From Kudoa neothunni (Eukaryota > Cnidaria): a stretch of DNA of 64,000 nucleotides. Location of the stretch: NCBI GenBank assembly GCA_964304625.1, contig OZ199839.1:5952001-6016000 (forward strand), in the 5' to 3' direction. A model generated the notes under the pieces. That model did no database searches, was not told where the DNA came from, and saw only the letters and a program-made list of their open reading frames with translations. Both the position numbers and the translations under genes were made by a program. This document shows, piece by piece, positions 38,190 through 50,915 of the stretch. Positions within the stretch are counted from its first letter, which is position 1; the number at the start of each line of letters is the position of its first letter.

Positions 38190-41100
38190 GCGTTATATTA
38201 TAATTTAATTCAAGTTTGATTATGGATGTCTTAATATATTCAAGTTATATATTTCTCAAAACCCAGGATAATCCTATATTAGCATAGAAAGATGTAATTT
38301 TGGTCTATGAAAATATTACTTTTATATTATCTAAGTTTACTTTATCTGTTATATTGTAGTTAGCGCAAATCTGATTCCATTTGATTGTTTAATTTAAGTA
38401 ATAATTATTTTACGGCGTGTTTGACCAAGGTATCTCCCTTAAGTTATTCGTTTGTCACTCCTATTATTCGAATCAATCTGCTCTAATAATATCATTTTAT
38501 TCAAAAGTATATAATGGCTAGGTTGTGGTTTCATACCTAAAGTTTAGAATTATTTGTATCTAAGCCGATAAGGACATACTTGACTGTAAATAATTCGACA
38601 TCTTGTACGATTTTAGAACTCATACGCAACGCAAAAAAATCATTCTACAGTTTTATAAACAACTTTATTAATTTGATGATGTTTTCTTTATTTCATTTGT
38701 TTTAGAATATTATTTTGTTTTTATAAACAAATTCTACGGAATAATTATATTTTCTTGAAACATTGAAACACGCCATTTTGAAAGTTAACTGAATGTGAAC
38801 TGCATTATAAAATTTAGGTGCAACATGATGAGAAATAGACACAAACAATACTTATATCAGACATTAGTAACGTATTGAAAAATAGAATCTATTTGTAAGT
38901 TTTAAGGTTAATATTTGGGGGTATTGAGAGAAATGAATACGAAGACATAAACTATCCAATCATATATCCCAGCACATTGTTAAATACTAACTATTTAGGA
39001 AAAAAATTTTTTATACTAACACTCAACGTAATGAGCAGCAATTAACAATATGGAATTAAATATATATATATATATATACCAATGTGTATATCAACAATAT
39101 GAAATTTCATCAATGAAATTTTAAGAGTTTTTTTAAGGTTTTGACCGAAAATATATTATTATATTTCTTTATAATTTGAGGTGATTATTTTTCTCTTTAC
39201 AAATTCTATATAAAATGGCGTAAAATATCGTTGTTAATATATGAAAACCTGATTTTTTATGAAAAATGTAATTATATTTTCCTATGTAATATAAATATTA
39301 AATTAATTACATATATTATACATTAAAAACTTTATTATTTATTCAATAATTCACATTATGTTTTAAATTGGCCAAAAAATAATGAACTTAAAAAAATTTA
39401 TTTGAAGTTTTATTAATATTGAATAAATATTAATTGGACTATTTCTTATTTTGTGCTATCATATAAACTCTTTATTTTACCTAATGAATTATTTTTACAT
39501 CTGAGGTAAATTTGATTAAAATTTCCCAAGAGATTAAATACAAAATCATTCTTAAATTTTGAAAAATTCGTATTTTTATTAAGTACAAGAATTAATTTAA
39601 AATATATTAGTTAATATTTTAAATTAATGTTGAATTTTAGCATAAGAAATTAACTATAGATAATTAAACCATAAAAATGAATATTAATAAGTAAATTTTA
39701 CATCCCCATGAAATATTCTTTGTTCAATTAAAAATATTGTTTCTTCTTATTGTATGTTACAATTTTTAATATATACACCTATAATAATACTTAAATGGAA
39801 ATTAGATTTAATTTGATATTAGGTTTAGTAGAATGTTAAATAAATTCATATAATGACAAATTTTAGATAAATTTTAAATTAAACATTTAGTTAAAAAGAT
39901 TAAATAGTATAGTTAATCTACCGAAAAGCTTTATCGAATATACTAAAGCTTATGTATACAAATGACTTTGTGATATAACATTTATAAGATGCATTATTTT
40001 TACTGCTAATTTCTCGTATATTTAAATGTTTGATTTAAAAGTTAAATTACAATAACACTATATATATTTTGTAATGTTTCTTACTTTTGGCATATGAAGA
40101 AGTTTTTCGAAATTTTAATCTAAAATATTTTTAATACCATCTTAATACTTTGTCATCGCGGAAGGTTATCCCTCATGCGAATGCGACCAATCTTAAGAAA
40201 TATATTGAACGAGCGATCCTTATCTTTTTTATGGTACGAATATCAATAAAAATAGTAAAATAAATCTTCTGTAGAAATATTCATTTTGGCGCTTATTTTT
40301 TCGACCGATTCAATAATGATTATATATCATAGTTATCGGTATTATTAGATTTTTAAGTAATCGTCCTCACAAATTATTTAATATATTATATTGACACATA
40401 ATTGAGTCAATAGTTATTTCGCAGAAAAGTATTAAAGAATCGGACTGAATTTTTTGTGGATATGTTGTGAACGAAAAACATTATATAATTGTACGATGAA
40501 GCTCAATTAATTATTTATAAATTTAATATATATTCGCACTCTCACATTTGGTTTTTATTACTTGAAAATATATGACACTTTTGAATCATTTCATGATAAG
40601 CATTTTTTTTAACATCAGAAAACTTTAAAATCCTATTGGATCCCATTTCTTTACTTAATTTAATTTTTTCATTATAAGTAAAAGATAATACATTATATCT
40701 GATTTTACTATTATAATAAAATTAATTTGAAATTTTACGAAAAATAAAAAATTTCGCATTTATCTCTTTCTGCGGAAGCTCTCATAATGCATTTTAAAGT
40801 CATGAGGAAATATCTAGATAATATTAACTCATCTCAACGAATAAGTCAATTTTTTAAGTTCAATTCATTCCTGGGTTGAAATTTTTCACCACGCCATGTT
40901 ATTACAATTTTATTACAACCATTTATCCGAGTTTTATGGATATTACTTTGGTAATTATTCAATTCTACCAATTATCTTTTAATTTTTTTCTTCCCTAGCC
41001 TTATTAGAAGAAACAGCAAACAATGGGAAACAAAATTTTGAAGTTAGATTGTTCATCAACTGTGATATAAATCGATTATTTGGCAAGATGAATAGCCTCA

Positions 41101-41725
41101 GAAATATTTAACAATATAAATATAAATCGATACATGACTGCTTAAAAAAGTTATCATAATGTTCAGATATTTTGAGAAACGACAAAATTTTGCTAAAATA
41201 TTCAACATTCATTGTAGGATGTAATTAAAGTATAATAGGGGGTTAAGGAGAAATAACAAGTATTAAGTGAAATATTTCAAACAAAATATCAATATTTTTT
41301 AATTTAAAAGAAGATAGCCTTAGTTTACCATTAATATTGTTGTACTTCTAATATTTTTTACTGATTCGGAACATACCGCTGTCGAGTCCCGTATATCATT
41401 GATGGCGGTATAATCTACAAAACTTGATGACTAATAAGTCTAAGTCTCATTTGGATTTGGAACTACCTATTTAAAATTTATGTTGTCATACTTAAGTTAA
41501 AAACCGGCATCGAATATGAAAATTTTAGCGAAAAGGGTGCTTGAAAAATTTGACCAGCATTTGACGATTACTGCCAAAGATTACCAACTAACCTAACAGT
41601 TAAGAAAAAAATCTTGTTGAAATTGACACAATTCTCATCTAAAATTCGTTTATATTAACTCATAAAATTAAAGTATGTAAGGGATTTGTGGAAACAAAAC
41701 TTTATTCACATACAATATTTATTCA
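38190..41725. other. K5-K6 spacer, second part: no gene
   Basis: AT-rich, collinear with 15172-18900 upstream of K3 apart from the indel at 15597-16471. A (TA)n run lies at 39061-39078. No coding frame is supported. Confidence 0.55.
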
Positions 41726-41734
41726 TTCATTTAT
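41726..41734. repeat. Left target-site duplication of short element
   Basis: TTCATTTAT, repeated exactly at 41971-41979. Confidence 0.6.
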
Positions 41735-41970
41735 GGATATGGCTATTGACATGGATCATAATATTCAGGCAGGTATAGTTTTGACTGCATTTAATTATTT
41801 TTGATCCCTAGACGCGTTAACGAAAGGCCAAAAATAATTAAATACAGCAGATTCTAAAAAATAAATTTTAAAGGTCAATAATAAATAGGAGTCATTGGGA
41901 TTAAAATTTGGCACTGCGCAAGCGTAGTTGCTATTTCGGATTAAAAACTTTCGTGTCAATAGCCAGTGGC
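41735..41970. mobile_element. Short inverted-repeat element (MITE), 236 bp
   Basis: The ends carry inverted TGGCTATTGACAYG (41739-41752 and, complemented, 41952-41967). The element is flanked by an exact 9-bp duplication TTCATTTAT and is absent from the homologous K3 upstream region near 18900, which has one TTCATTTAT. An 8-9-bp target duplication would suit hAT, Merlin or P-type transposition; the family is not assigned. The flank is a low-complexity ATTC repeat, which weakens the duplication argument slightly. Confidence 0.65.
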
Positions 41971-41979
41971 TTCATTTAT
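41971..41979. repeat. Right target-site duplication of short element
   Basis: TTCATTTAT; pairs exactly with 41726-41734. Confidence 0.6.
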
Positions 41980-42557
41980 TACGAAACTCTGAGCTATCAG
42001 TAAAATTTGAATTAATATGGAATAATTTTTTCTTAATTTATTCATTGAATTTAATTAAAAAATCAATAGTAGTTGTTGTTTTATTCGCCGGTCCAATCAA
42101 CGTGTAAAATATTTCAATAGAATATTCCCATATAAAAATCTAAAGTAGATTATAAAGACTGTCAAATATTGGCCATAAAAGTGAAAATCAAACATACATT
42201 ATTGGAGAATGAGAAGAATATTAAAAATTATATTTTACGAATTTCCATGGAATTGAAAATAATTTGATATGATTAAATTATTCATGAAAAGGAGTTTTCA
42301 ATGTTTATTTATATGAATAGATATTTCTTTAATTGCGATGTTAATAATTAACCCTGTATGATTATAAAAATAAATTTAGAGGTGCATTATCTGAAATGAA
42401 TGAAATGTATGTACATTCGATAGTAATAATTAATTATTGCAATTTTGCGAAGATATTATATTTATACGGAATAAAATTTCTAAATATGTGGAATCAAAAT
42501 CATGTGAGGGGGTGGTATATTTAATATTTTGTTTAAGGTAATATGACAGTACATTAG
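41980..42557. other. K6 distal 5' flank: no gene
   Basis: Alignable with 18912-19484 upstream of K3. No coding frame is supported. Confidence 0.5.
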
Positions 42558-42676
42558 TTCTCTCATTTAATTGAGCTAAATAAATTGTAAGTATAGATTA
42601 TCTCTATGAATGATCTATGACGAATTTAATCCGTTATAATATCTGTTCAATCGTTCTCTCTTACACAATCATCAAT
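42558..42676 (+). promoter_or_regulatory. Class B proximal promoter of K6
   Basis: Nearly identical to the 119 bases before K3, with the same distance from TTGAGCTAAATAAATTG to the ATG. It lacks the bZIP/TATA pair of the class A copies. Confidence 0.4.
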
Positions 42677-44050
42677 ATGTTGGTTTTTTCAATCCTTATT
42701 CTATTCTTAGCAACAATTTCTACGGGTATTTTCTTATTCGTGTAAAATAACTGAATATCACGGTTAAGAGAGAGCATTGCCTAGTTACGATAAGGATGAA
42801 GGTCTAGCCCCAGTTTGGATGAATGCCGCAGAACAAGCCAAGGCTGTAGTTGAAAGATGGTACGTTGATAAAACTGACGCTACCTGCAAACCTTTCAATT
42901 ATCTTGGATCCCTTGGAAATTTTAATAACTTTGTCTCAAGAGCTGCTTGCAATAATCACCGTACAAATAAAATTCTCGAACATCCCGTAATACCAAATTT
43001 AGTTCGATTCACACCAGAGGAAAAGGCTGGTGCATGTGCAGAGCCAAAACATGAAGGATCGTGTGAGCTGTCAGGTGATCAAGCTTTGACTAGGTGGTAC
43101 TTCAGCAGGACTGCCGTTGGTGACGTAACGAATGCGTGCCATCAATTTAAATATAAAGGATGCGGTGGAAACGCGAACAACTTCAAATCTGAGAAGGAAT
43201 GCAAACAAGCTTGTCAAAGTAAATCCATTTTTAAATTAATTAAAAAAGGAGTATAAAATACTAATATAATTAATTTAATTTTCCTATTGAATAGACACTG
43301 AAAACGGAGGTATAACTGGTAGTCCTTCAGCTGACAAATTGACACCTTTTCCAACGAATTCGACTGCACTTTTAGAGCTGAAGTGAAAACCGCAACTCCA
43401 AAAATGGGAATTGTTCCCCATAAAGATGGAGATAGATGTGTTTATGCTGCTGTTGGAAGTGAAGCTAAGAGGGGATTTTTCAATGATTTGCCACATTGCG
43501 TAAAATCATGCGTTAGTAATATAATTATGGTTGAAACTTCATTATTACCATCTGTAGAAAATCTGAAACCAGCATGTAAAGCTGATGGTCCGCATCAAAT
43601 ACCCTCGGAATCGGAAGTCACAAATAATGTACATACATATTATTACTTTAAAAAATCGGAATCTCTATGTTTGCCTTTCATGTCAAAAGCACCAGAGGGG
43701 GATACTAAGATTGATAATGGAGAATTGAATATATTCAGTTCCGTTGAGTTATGTGCAAGTTACTGCCCTGCAAGTATTAAATATCTACAATAATATATTT
43801 ATATATTTATCTAGCTGGTCATATCGGTCAATTAAGAGCTGTTGAAGCATGCTCTCTTCCCAAAGCAGGCGTAAAAACAGATGCCGACAATTATAAGCTG
43901 GCAAGATTTTATTATGACTCCACTGAAACTCAGAGCGAGAAATGCAAGACTTTTGACTTTAATGGAAAAGATATGAACCTTAATAACTTTGCAAGAAAGG
44001 AAGATTGCGACGCAATTTGCAAAACACCATTATCTACTACTGGTAGTTAG
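42677..44050 (+). CDS. K6: five-module Kunitz-type gene with frameshift in exon 4
   Basis: Exons 42677-42725, 42769-42960, 43003-43218, 43295-43515, 43558-43773 and 43815-44050. The organisation is the same as in K1-K5: signal peptide, module 1 with two Cys, six-Cys module 2 with Glu at P1, then four-Cys modules. Exon 4 is 221 nt instead of 222. At about 43351-43356 it reads TTTTCCAACG where the others have TTTTCCAAACG, so one A is missing and the frame is lost just before module 3. The gene would end early unless this is a sequencing error. The 159-residue open frame at 42777-43256 arises because intron 2 is 42 nt with no stop; intron 4 is likewise 42 nt and open. The paralogous splice sites are intact here. 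Confidence 0.82.
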
Positions 44051-47000
44051 ATGTACTGCTTACAATCATAATGCGTACGATAGAAAATTCTAAATTTATT
44101 AGTATCTTATTATTTAGATGATATTAAGTTATTATTTGAGTGTTGTTATCCAATAATTTACATATAAATATTTCCTAAAGTACGAAATTTAAGTCATTGT
44201 TTTATTTTCTATATGGAAAAAAATAATATATTTCGGCTTATAGAAATAAATTAAAATATATTATTGATCAAAAACAACAGATTAATGATTAAAAATATAA
44301 TCTCTAATATGAATAATAAAGTGAAAGCGGATTGGCATTGTGTATAATTAATTTTTACTTATACAAAATTTAGCCAAGAAATAATATTAAAATTATGAAT
44401 AATGATTTAAGATATCATTTGATAATATTTAATGTTTTTATTATTTTTATTTTGTACTGTAATTGAAAAAATCATCTCATTATAATATTGTTTCAAACTA
44501 TCATCAAATATAAACTACCTATTACAATATATATTATTACAACATTTAATAACTGAAGATCTATCATTGCTTACTTATTTGTTGTTTAATTGGTTGTATC
44601 AGCAGTGTTAACACAAAATAAAGAAAATAAACATTTATAAATATTTATTCTTAGAGCTTTTTTTCGGGCTTTATAAAAAAAATATTAACTAAAATTACAT
44701 ATTTCATTTTCAACGAATATTTAAGAAATGAGTGAATGGCACATTTTTATTTATCACATTTATTTGTATGAGGAATCAAATCAGTTGTAAAAAAAGCTTA
44801 AAAATATTCCCTTACGATTAGTCCTTTTCTCATTTTAACATTATTTTGTTGATTCTCTTTATTATATAAAATATGAACATTATTTTTGTAAATATTGTTT
44901 TTTTAATTTAAAATATTTCATTAGAATAATTAAAACAAGATTTATTTAGTATTCATTATGAGTCTTAGAGAGAAATTTTGCAATGCATAATTAATTTAAC
45001 CAAATTCCCCCTTGGTTTTGGAAAATACATAATCCGATATGTAAATATTATAATCTTCAACGTTTAATTATTTATTGGAGCGTTTTTATTCTTCTATTTG
45101 ACTATTAAGTACATGAATATTATATTTTATATAATTTTATTAAGTTTTTATTCTACGAATGACTTAGGTGACATATTATTGTATCGTATAATACAAATTA
45201 TTATTTATTAGAATCATATATCCGTAAAACTCTTGTATATAAAATTTAACGATAATATCTAAACATTGAGCTGCATTCTTTGTTAAAAACATTAAAAAAT
45301 AACAATAACGCTTAAACTGATAAAAATTATTCCGCGTTTAATCAATTTAGTTAATATTCTACAATTACACATTATAAAATAAGAAAAATTAATGACTCCT
45401 AGGTCATTAATCGATTCCATTGAAAAAAATTATGTTTACATCCAATGTGTTCCTATTATTTGATTCATTAAATAATACTATTAATTGCTGTTTATTAATA
45501 TATTATATAAATATATAAATGATTTTTTAGCGTATTTCAATATTAATATATTAAATTGTCGTCAATTATTGAAAATTATCAAATAATTTTATTGTAAAAG
45601 TTGTCGAAAATATAATAATCTCAAATAATACAGTTTGTCTTATTGATCCTCTTAAAAATTATTTATAAATAAATATTACCTGTCCAGAAAATAAGATTAA
45701 TAATTATAATAAATGCAATTATTATGTCTTATTCAAGTTTTTATAAATTATTTAAGAAAATTTCTTTAACCCTTTTTGTACTACGTACGAAAAAATTAGG
45801 CGTGTGCCGAGGGGGTACATTTGGGACCCCCATTTAAATCAGTGTTAAACGCCACCAGCTATTATAAAATTAACGTGATACTGTTAAAAAACATTTATAA
45901 TCTTAAAAAATAAAACCTAGTTATCCCAGCTAGCTTAAAATGTAGATTCGAGGTCAAGATGATCTTATTGTTTTTGACCAAGGTGATAAAAACAGCGCAT
46001 AAATTTCAACACTATAGTTTTTTAAGATGTCTAAATAAAATAAACATCTAATTTATCCAACTATATTCCAAACAAATTAATAGATGATAGAGATGAAACA
46101 TAGATCCAACTAAGCGCCGTTTTGTAGAAATAATCAGACTGTTTCGGAAGTAGGAAATTTTGCCGCACATGTAATTTACTCTAGATGTCATAAAAATCAA
46201 TTTTTGAAAAACTAACATGACTTTAATTTCTTCAAAAATAAATTAAAATTATTTTAAAAGCAAAATTTCTTAATAATTTATTTATATTTTTAAAAGCTAT
46301 ACTCCCTAACATTTCTATGAAATGTTTTCTAATTTGTTCACATAATTAAGAGTATCATGGGTTAGAAACAACTGATTGATGTTGACAAAAATCAATTAAG
46401 TTTAATTGCACCTCGACCCCGATCAATAATTGCGATTATAAAAAAATTTTTAAAAATATATTTACATAATTTAGTTTTAAAATTCGCAATTAAAAATTAA
46501 TTTAACCCGATACTTTAAATATATTTTAATCAATAAACTGTTCAAAAAGTATATCTAACATTAAATATAATACTCAAAACCCACATGACTCAAAATAATT
46601 GAAGCTAGATTCTTATTTATCAAATCTATCCGTCTTTAATATTAAAAATCAAAATAAAACTTTTTGATAACCATACTTTCGTTGTAATGTTTATTGGCTT
46701 GATACAACTTACAATATTGTCTCCAAACAAATAAATATGTTATGAATCTTAATATTAAAAAAAATACAATAAAGAAAAAACTTTAGACTGTATAAAAACC
46801 CCATAAATTTTAATTATATTAACGCAAACGTTTGTAATCAACGATTAATCATTTTAACTTTAGATATAAAAATAAATATGTTCAAAAAATATTATTACTA
46901 TACACAATGTTAATTAATCGAGGTTAAAATTGATTTCGTCTTACATTATTGCCTATTATAGAAAAATTAAGTACAAAATCGAGATAAAAAAACGCTGAAA

Positions 47001-49402
47001 AATAATCAATGATACACGATTCAATAAGACTAACCGTAGTATAATAATAAAGACAAGAGTAAACCAAAATACTAAAAATTTGTGAATTAAAAGAGATTGT
47101 TTTGGAAATCGGTGTTTTATTCATAAGAATTACAAATTATTCTACAATATTGATTTTTAAATTGTTATAATTAAAAGAAATGTGAATTAAAATTTTCCCC
47201 AAAGTCTTTTACACGTACATCGTTTTTGGGGTCATTAGACGAGTAATATACAATATAATCTAAATTAGGGTATATAAATTAATATAATATAAAAATACAT
47301 TTAGTTATAACCCATATGTAAACTATTAAAATAATGTTAATAGTTATTGAAGTACTAGTTGTGATAATTAAGAAAAACTAATTTATAGTCGCTTTATTTG
47401 ATAATAAAACAAAGAAGTTTTGCATTGAAAAGAGAGAGAATCAGTTTTCTAATTGGATTCAAAATAAAAAATTCACTACATACACCTTAATTTAATTTTT
47501 ACAGATATATAATATATTAAGAAATTATAATTTTTAATTTAAGTTATCATTAATGACGTAAGAATAATTTAAGCAAAAAATTCATTCATAAAATACAAAT
47601 TTAGATTGTACAACTCGATATAAATTGTGACTAGTGTAATTTTTCGTTTAAAAAAATAACTTTAAGTGCTTTTTATAGATTAAAAGTTTTTTTTGTTCTA
47701 AAGTGAGGCTCATGTATTCAAAAAGGGGTTACATTAACGAAATCAAATTTATTTATCTATAAAAATATTTATCTAATCAAGTTACAAATACAATTTAAAA
47801 TATTTGTTAAAAATGTGAGTTAACGTTAAATCTATTTAAAATTTTGGAGTTCATTGTGTATTTGATTACACAATAATATTAATAAACGTAAATAAGTTTC
47901 TAACCTTATTATCAAAAATCCTTACAAATGAAATAATAATAATAAAATTTAATCTTTATTTTTAATATAATTTTGTTAATTTAATACGTAATTCATTATT
48001 ATTTTAAAATAATGTTATAGATAGGAATTATTGTCGAATCCATTACATGATACAACAATTCAATATATTTTATTAAACACCCTTAAAATGGAGCTGTGTA
48101 AAAAATCTCATAGATATAATTTTTATTTGTTAATCACATCGAAACCAATAAAATGACGAACAAATTACTCTAAGATTATTCTCTAGGGAAATGTAAATAT
48201 TATGAATAAAATTACTTAAAACTGTTGATACAATAATATTTGTATTAAATAGTAACGTTTGAATGAAAACTTATAGATAATAATGTTGCGCGTGCGCACG
48301 ATAATAAAATACATTGATATTTAATGTTAATTGCATTTAAACCGTCGTCATAATAAGTTTTAAAAATGCTGAATAACCTGGAAATATTTTCAAAAGTATC
48401 ATAATAATTTTCCATATTAAACACACTGAACTTTATATTATAATAGTCTAAATTCATAATTATAATATATAAACATATATATATATATAGAATTTAACTA
48501 TAAATAAAAGATTATTACAGAATTTGATACTATTTTGTTATAAATTAGGAAAAATTTCAATGCCAAATATTTAACTATTTAATAAGGATAATTAAAATTC
48601 ACAAACTAAAATGTAAGCAATGAGCATTGTCAGCTGTGTATTATTTAAAGGTTAATTGATGAAACCAATCCCAATGTGTAAATACGCGATTTTCCTTGTT
48701 TTTGTTATTTTTGTTGTTGTTTTCCTCTATAATCACCTAGATATAAATTGCAATACTTATCAGGGAATTGTATGATAAGCTATAAAATTGGAATAAATAA
48801 ACGAAAAATAGTTATAAAAACGAATACTAGATGGTATGAAAAACAAATACAACCATTTGTCTACGTATTATTATTAATCAGAGGTCAATAAAAGATTAAA
48901 TTAACACACCTTTGCATTTGAAATATATTACGCCATATTTAGAATGTTTACATAAATACCTATAAAAATTACAATGATTTGTTAAGCACATATAAATAAT
49001 ATGTATTATAAACGAGATAAAAAATATTTGAGTATATCATTTTAAAAAGATATCACCTAGATTGTTTCAAGAGGTGAAAAGCAACTCCGTCTATAATCTT
49101 AACAGAATTCGCTCATTCATTGTTACAAAATTACTCTATAGATAATAGCAATAAGATAAAGTGGATTAAATTGGAGGTAATCAATTATTATTATTATGAT
49201 ATTTAACGCATCAAAAGTATTTATATATAAATAAAACTTATCGATTTTATTTTGATCATCTTATTGAACAAATGCATCCAAGTATTCTAATAGTTTAAAT
49301 CCTTACTTATTGCACGAAAAAAACAAAACAATTTTTCAATTTAGCATAATTTTGTTAGTATAAGTACCCTTTTAAGAGGATTTTGTTGCTATATTTTACA
49401 AA
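44051..49402. other. Long AT-rich intergenic region, no gene seen
   Basis: About 5.3 kb between the Kunitz array and the protease genes, with many poly-A/T runs and stop codons in all frames. The small minus-strand frames (46924-47124 and 48245-48457) show no domain or paralog. An AATAAA at 44245-44250 may end K6. One local feature is a TTAACCC stretch at 45767 followed by a GGGGGTAC...ACCCCC palindrome. Confidence 0.5.
45767..45832. repeat. Possible solitary piggyBac-type terminus with hairpin
   Basis: TTAACCC followed by TACTACGTACG and then an inverted pair GGGGGTACATTTGGGACCCCC. The general layout (TTAA, CCC, then a GGGTCC/GGACCC-type hairpin) resembles the ends at 36662 and 38189. No matching second end was identified. 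Confidence 0.25.
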
Positions 49403-50915
49403 ATGATAATCTGGTTTGTGATCGCTTATTTTATATCGGCCAGCATTTGTGAAATCCTTAGGTACAGCATTGGAAACATTAGAGTTGATCCACGCTTTCA
49501 TTTATTTAGGATACCATTGGAGAAAAAAGCCCCATCTAATGTGTATCGTTTGGAAAGAAAGATAACGAACTTTTTCACTCGAAAAGTAGGCGAAGATTTG
49601 AACAACTTTATGAACGTATGCAAGTCAACAGCAACTATAACAACATATCAACTAGTTTATCCGATTTAGACTCAGTATTATGGTGAACTCGGTATTGGTA
49701 CACCCACACAAAAATTTCAGTTCATGTTCGATACTGGATCTTCTGATACGTGGGTGTTGTCCAGCAGTTGTGGCTTTCCCAACCTTCCATGTGTGCTTCA
49801 CCAAAACAAATACAACCACGAAAAATCATCCACCTACCGCCCGGAGAACGATCGATTTGTTATACCTTACGCTCAGGGAACTGTTGCTGGTTTTGTGTCA
49901 AATGATAAATTTACGGTAATCTCTAAAATTATTACACTCTTCATAAATTTTAAATCATTCTTAGTAGTCCTTTAATAATTGTTGTTATTATTATATACTA
50001 AATACATAAAAAATATATATATACATACGTATATAGATGGGAAACCTAACGATTAAATCTCACCCTTTTGGTGAAATCGATCAAATACCAATGAAATTCA
50101 TTGGAATGAGATTTGAAGGTATTGTGGGGTTGGGGTTTAAATCACTAGGTGTAATTCATCACGATCCATTTTTCTACGACCTGCTCTCAGATTACCCATC
50201 GATGAAACCGATTTTCTCAGTCTACTTGGGAAAGTTATTTACCACCTGAAAATTTTATTAGAGATTTCCTATAGGAAGGAGGGAAATTTTGATTCAGGTG
50301 GTAAAGGCGAGCTTATTTTTGGTGGCGTTGATAGTCGCTATTTCAAAAAGCCTCTAATAACGGTTCCAGTGGTGAGCGACAAATATTGGGCTATCAAGGT
50401 TGATGAGTAACTAGATGAAAATTGTTATTCCTAAATTACGAAATAACAATTTCTAGGATTAATGTGGAGAACTCAAAATTTTGTAGTGGTGGGTGTATGG
50501 CAGTTATAGACACTGGCACATCGTTGCTTCTTGGTCCAGTGGATGAAACCGAAAAAATCAATCTCGAATTGGGAGCTAAACCTTCGGCCGAAAATATATA
50601 TATCTTCGAGTGTGAGAACACCAATCAGCTTCAACCAATCGATATTATTATCAATGGGAAAAAGTTTTATTTGACCAAAGATGAATATGTGTTTGAGGTA
50701 TTTGTGTAAATTTGGGTTTAGAATTTAAGGTTGTTTAGATAGAGGGTCTATGTTTCAGTGCAATTATGGGTATAGATTTAAAAGGAAGATCGACGATGCC
50801 TATTTGGATTTTTGGGGACGTTTTTATTCGAAAATACTACTCAGTTTTCGATCTCGGGAATCGAACCATTTCGTTTGCTCAAGTTGCCACTCCAGTACAC
50901 GTTACGCAACCATAA
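49403..50915 (+). CDS. AP-A: secreted pepsin-like (A1) aspartic protease
   Basis: Seven exons: 49403-49461, 49510-49615, 49670-49915, 50037-50233, 50275-50406, 50457-50697 and 50739-50915. All junctions are in frame, 385 residues, the usual size of a pepsin/cathepsin D precursor. Residues 1-19 are a signal peptide (MIIWFVIAYF). Next comes an A1 propeptide with the IPLEKK motif (about residue 21). The mature enzyme starts near TQYYGELGIGTP. First catalytic motif FDTGSSDTW; a Cys pair (SSC...PC) follows as in pepsin; the flap is VIPYAQGT. EGIVGLGF and GELIFGGVD are standard core motifs. Second catalytic motif IDTGTSLLLG; near the end LCFSAIMGID and WIFGDVFIRKYYSVFD. It should be an acid endopeptidase in the secretory or lysosomal route. 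It lies 2.5 kb upstream of a paralog on the same strand. Confidence 0.92.

Noticed and set aside
42777-43256. 159-residue open frame joining modules 1 and 2 of K6 without an intron
   Set aside because: The joining segment is the 42-nt intron 2, which in the other copies is 41 nt and out of frame. The splice sites are conserved.
48280-48300. GCGCGTGCGCAC palindrome (and a similar GTGCATGCGCAC near 51491), resembling NRF-1 sites
   Set aside because: Isolated, not near a recognised promoter; insufficient support.
49680-49919. 79-residue frame overlapping AP-A exon 3
   Set aside because: Wrong frame relative to the catalytic FDTGSSD sequence; a shadow.
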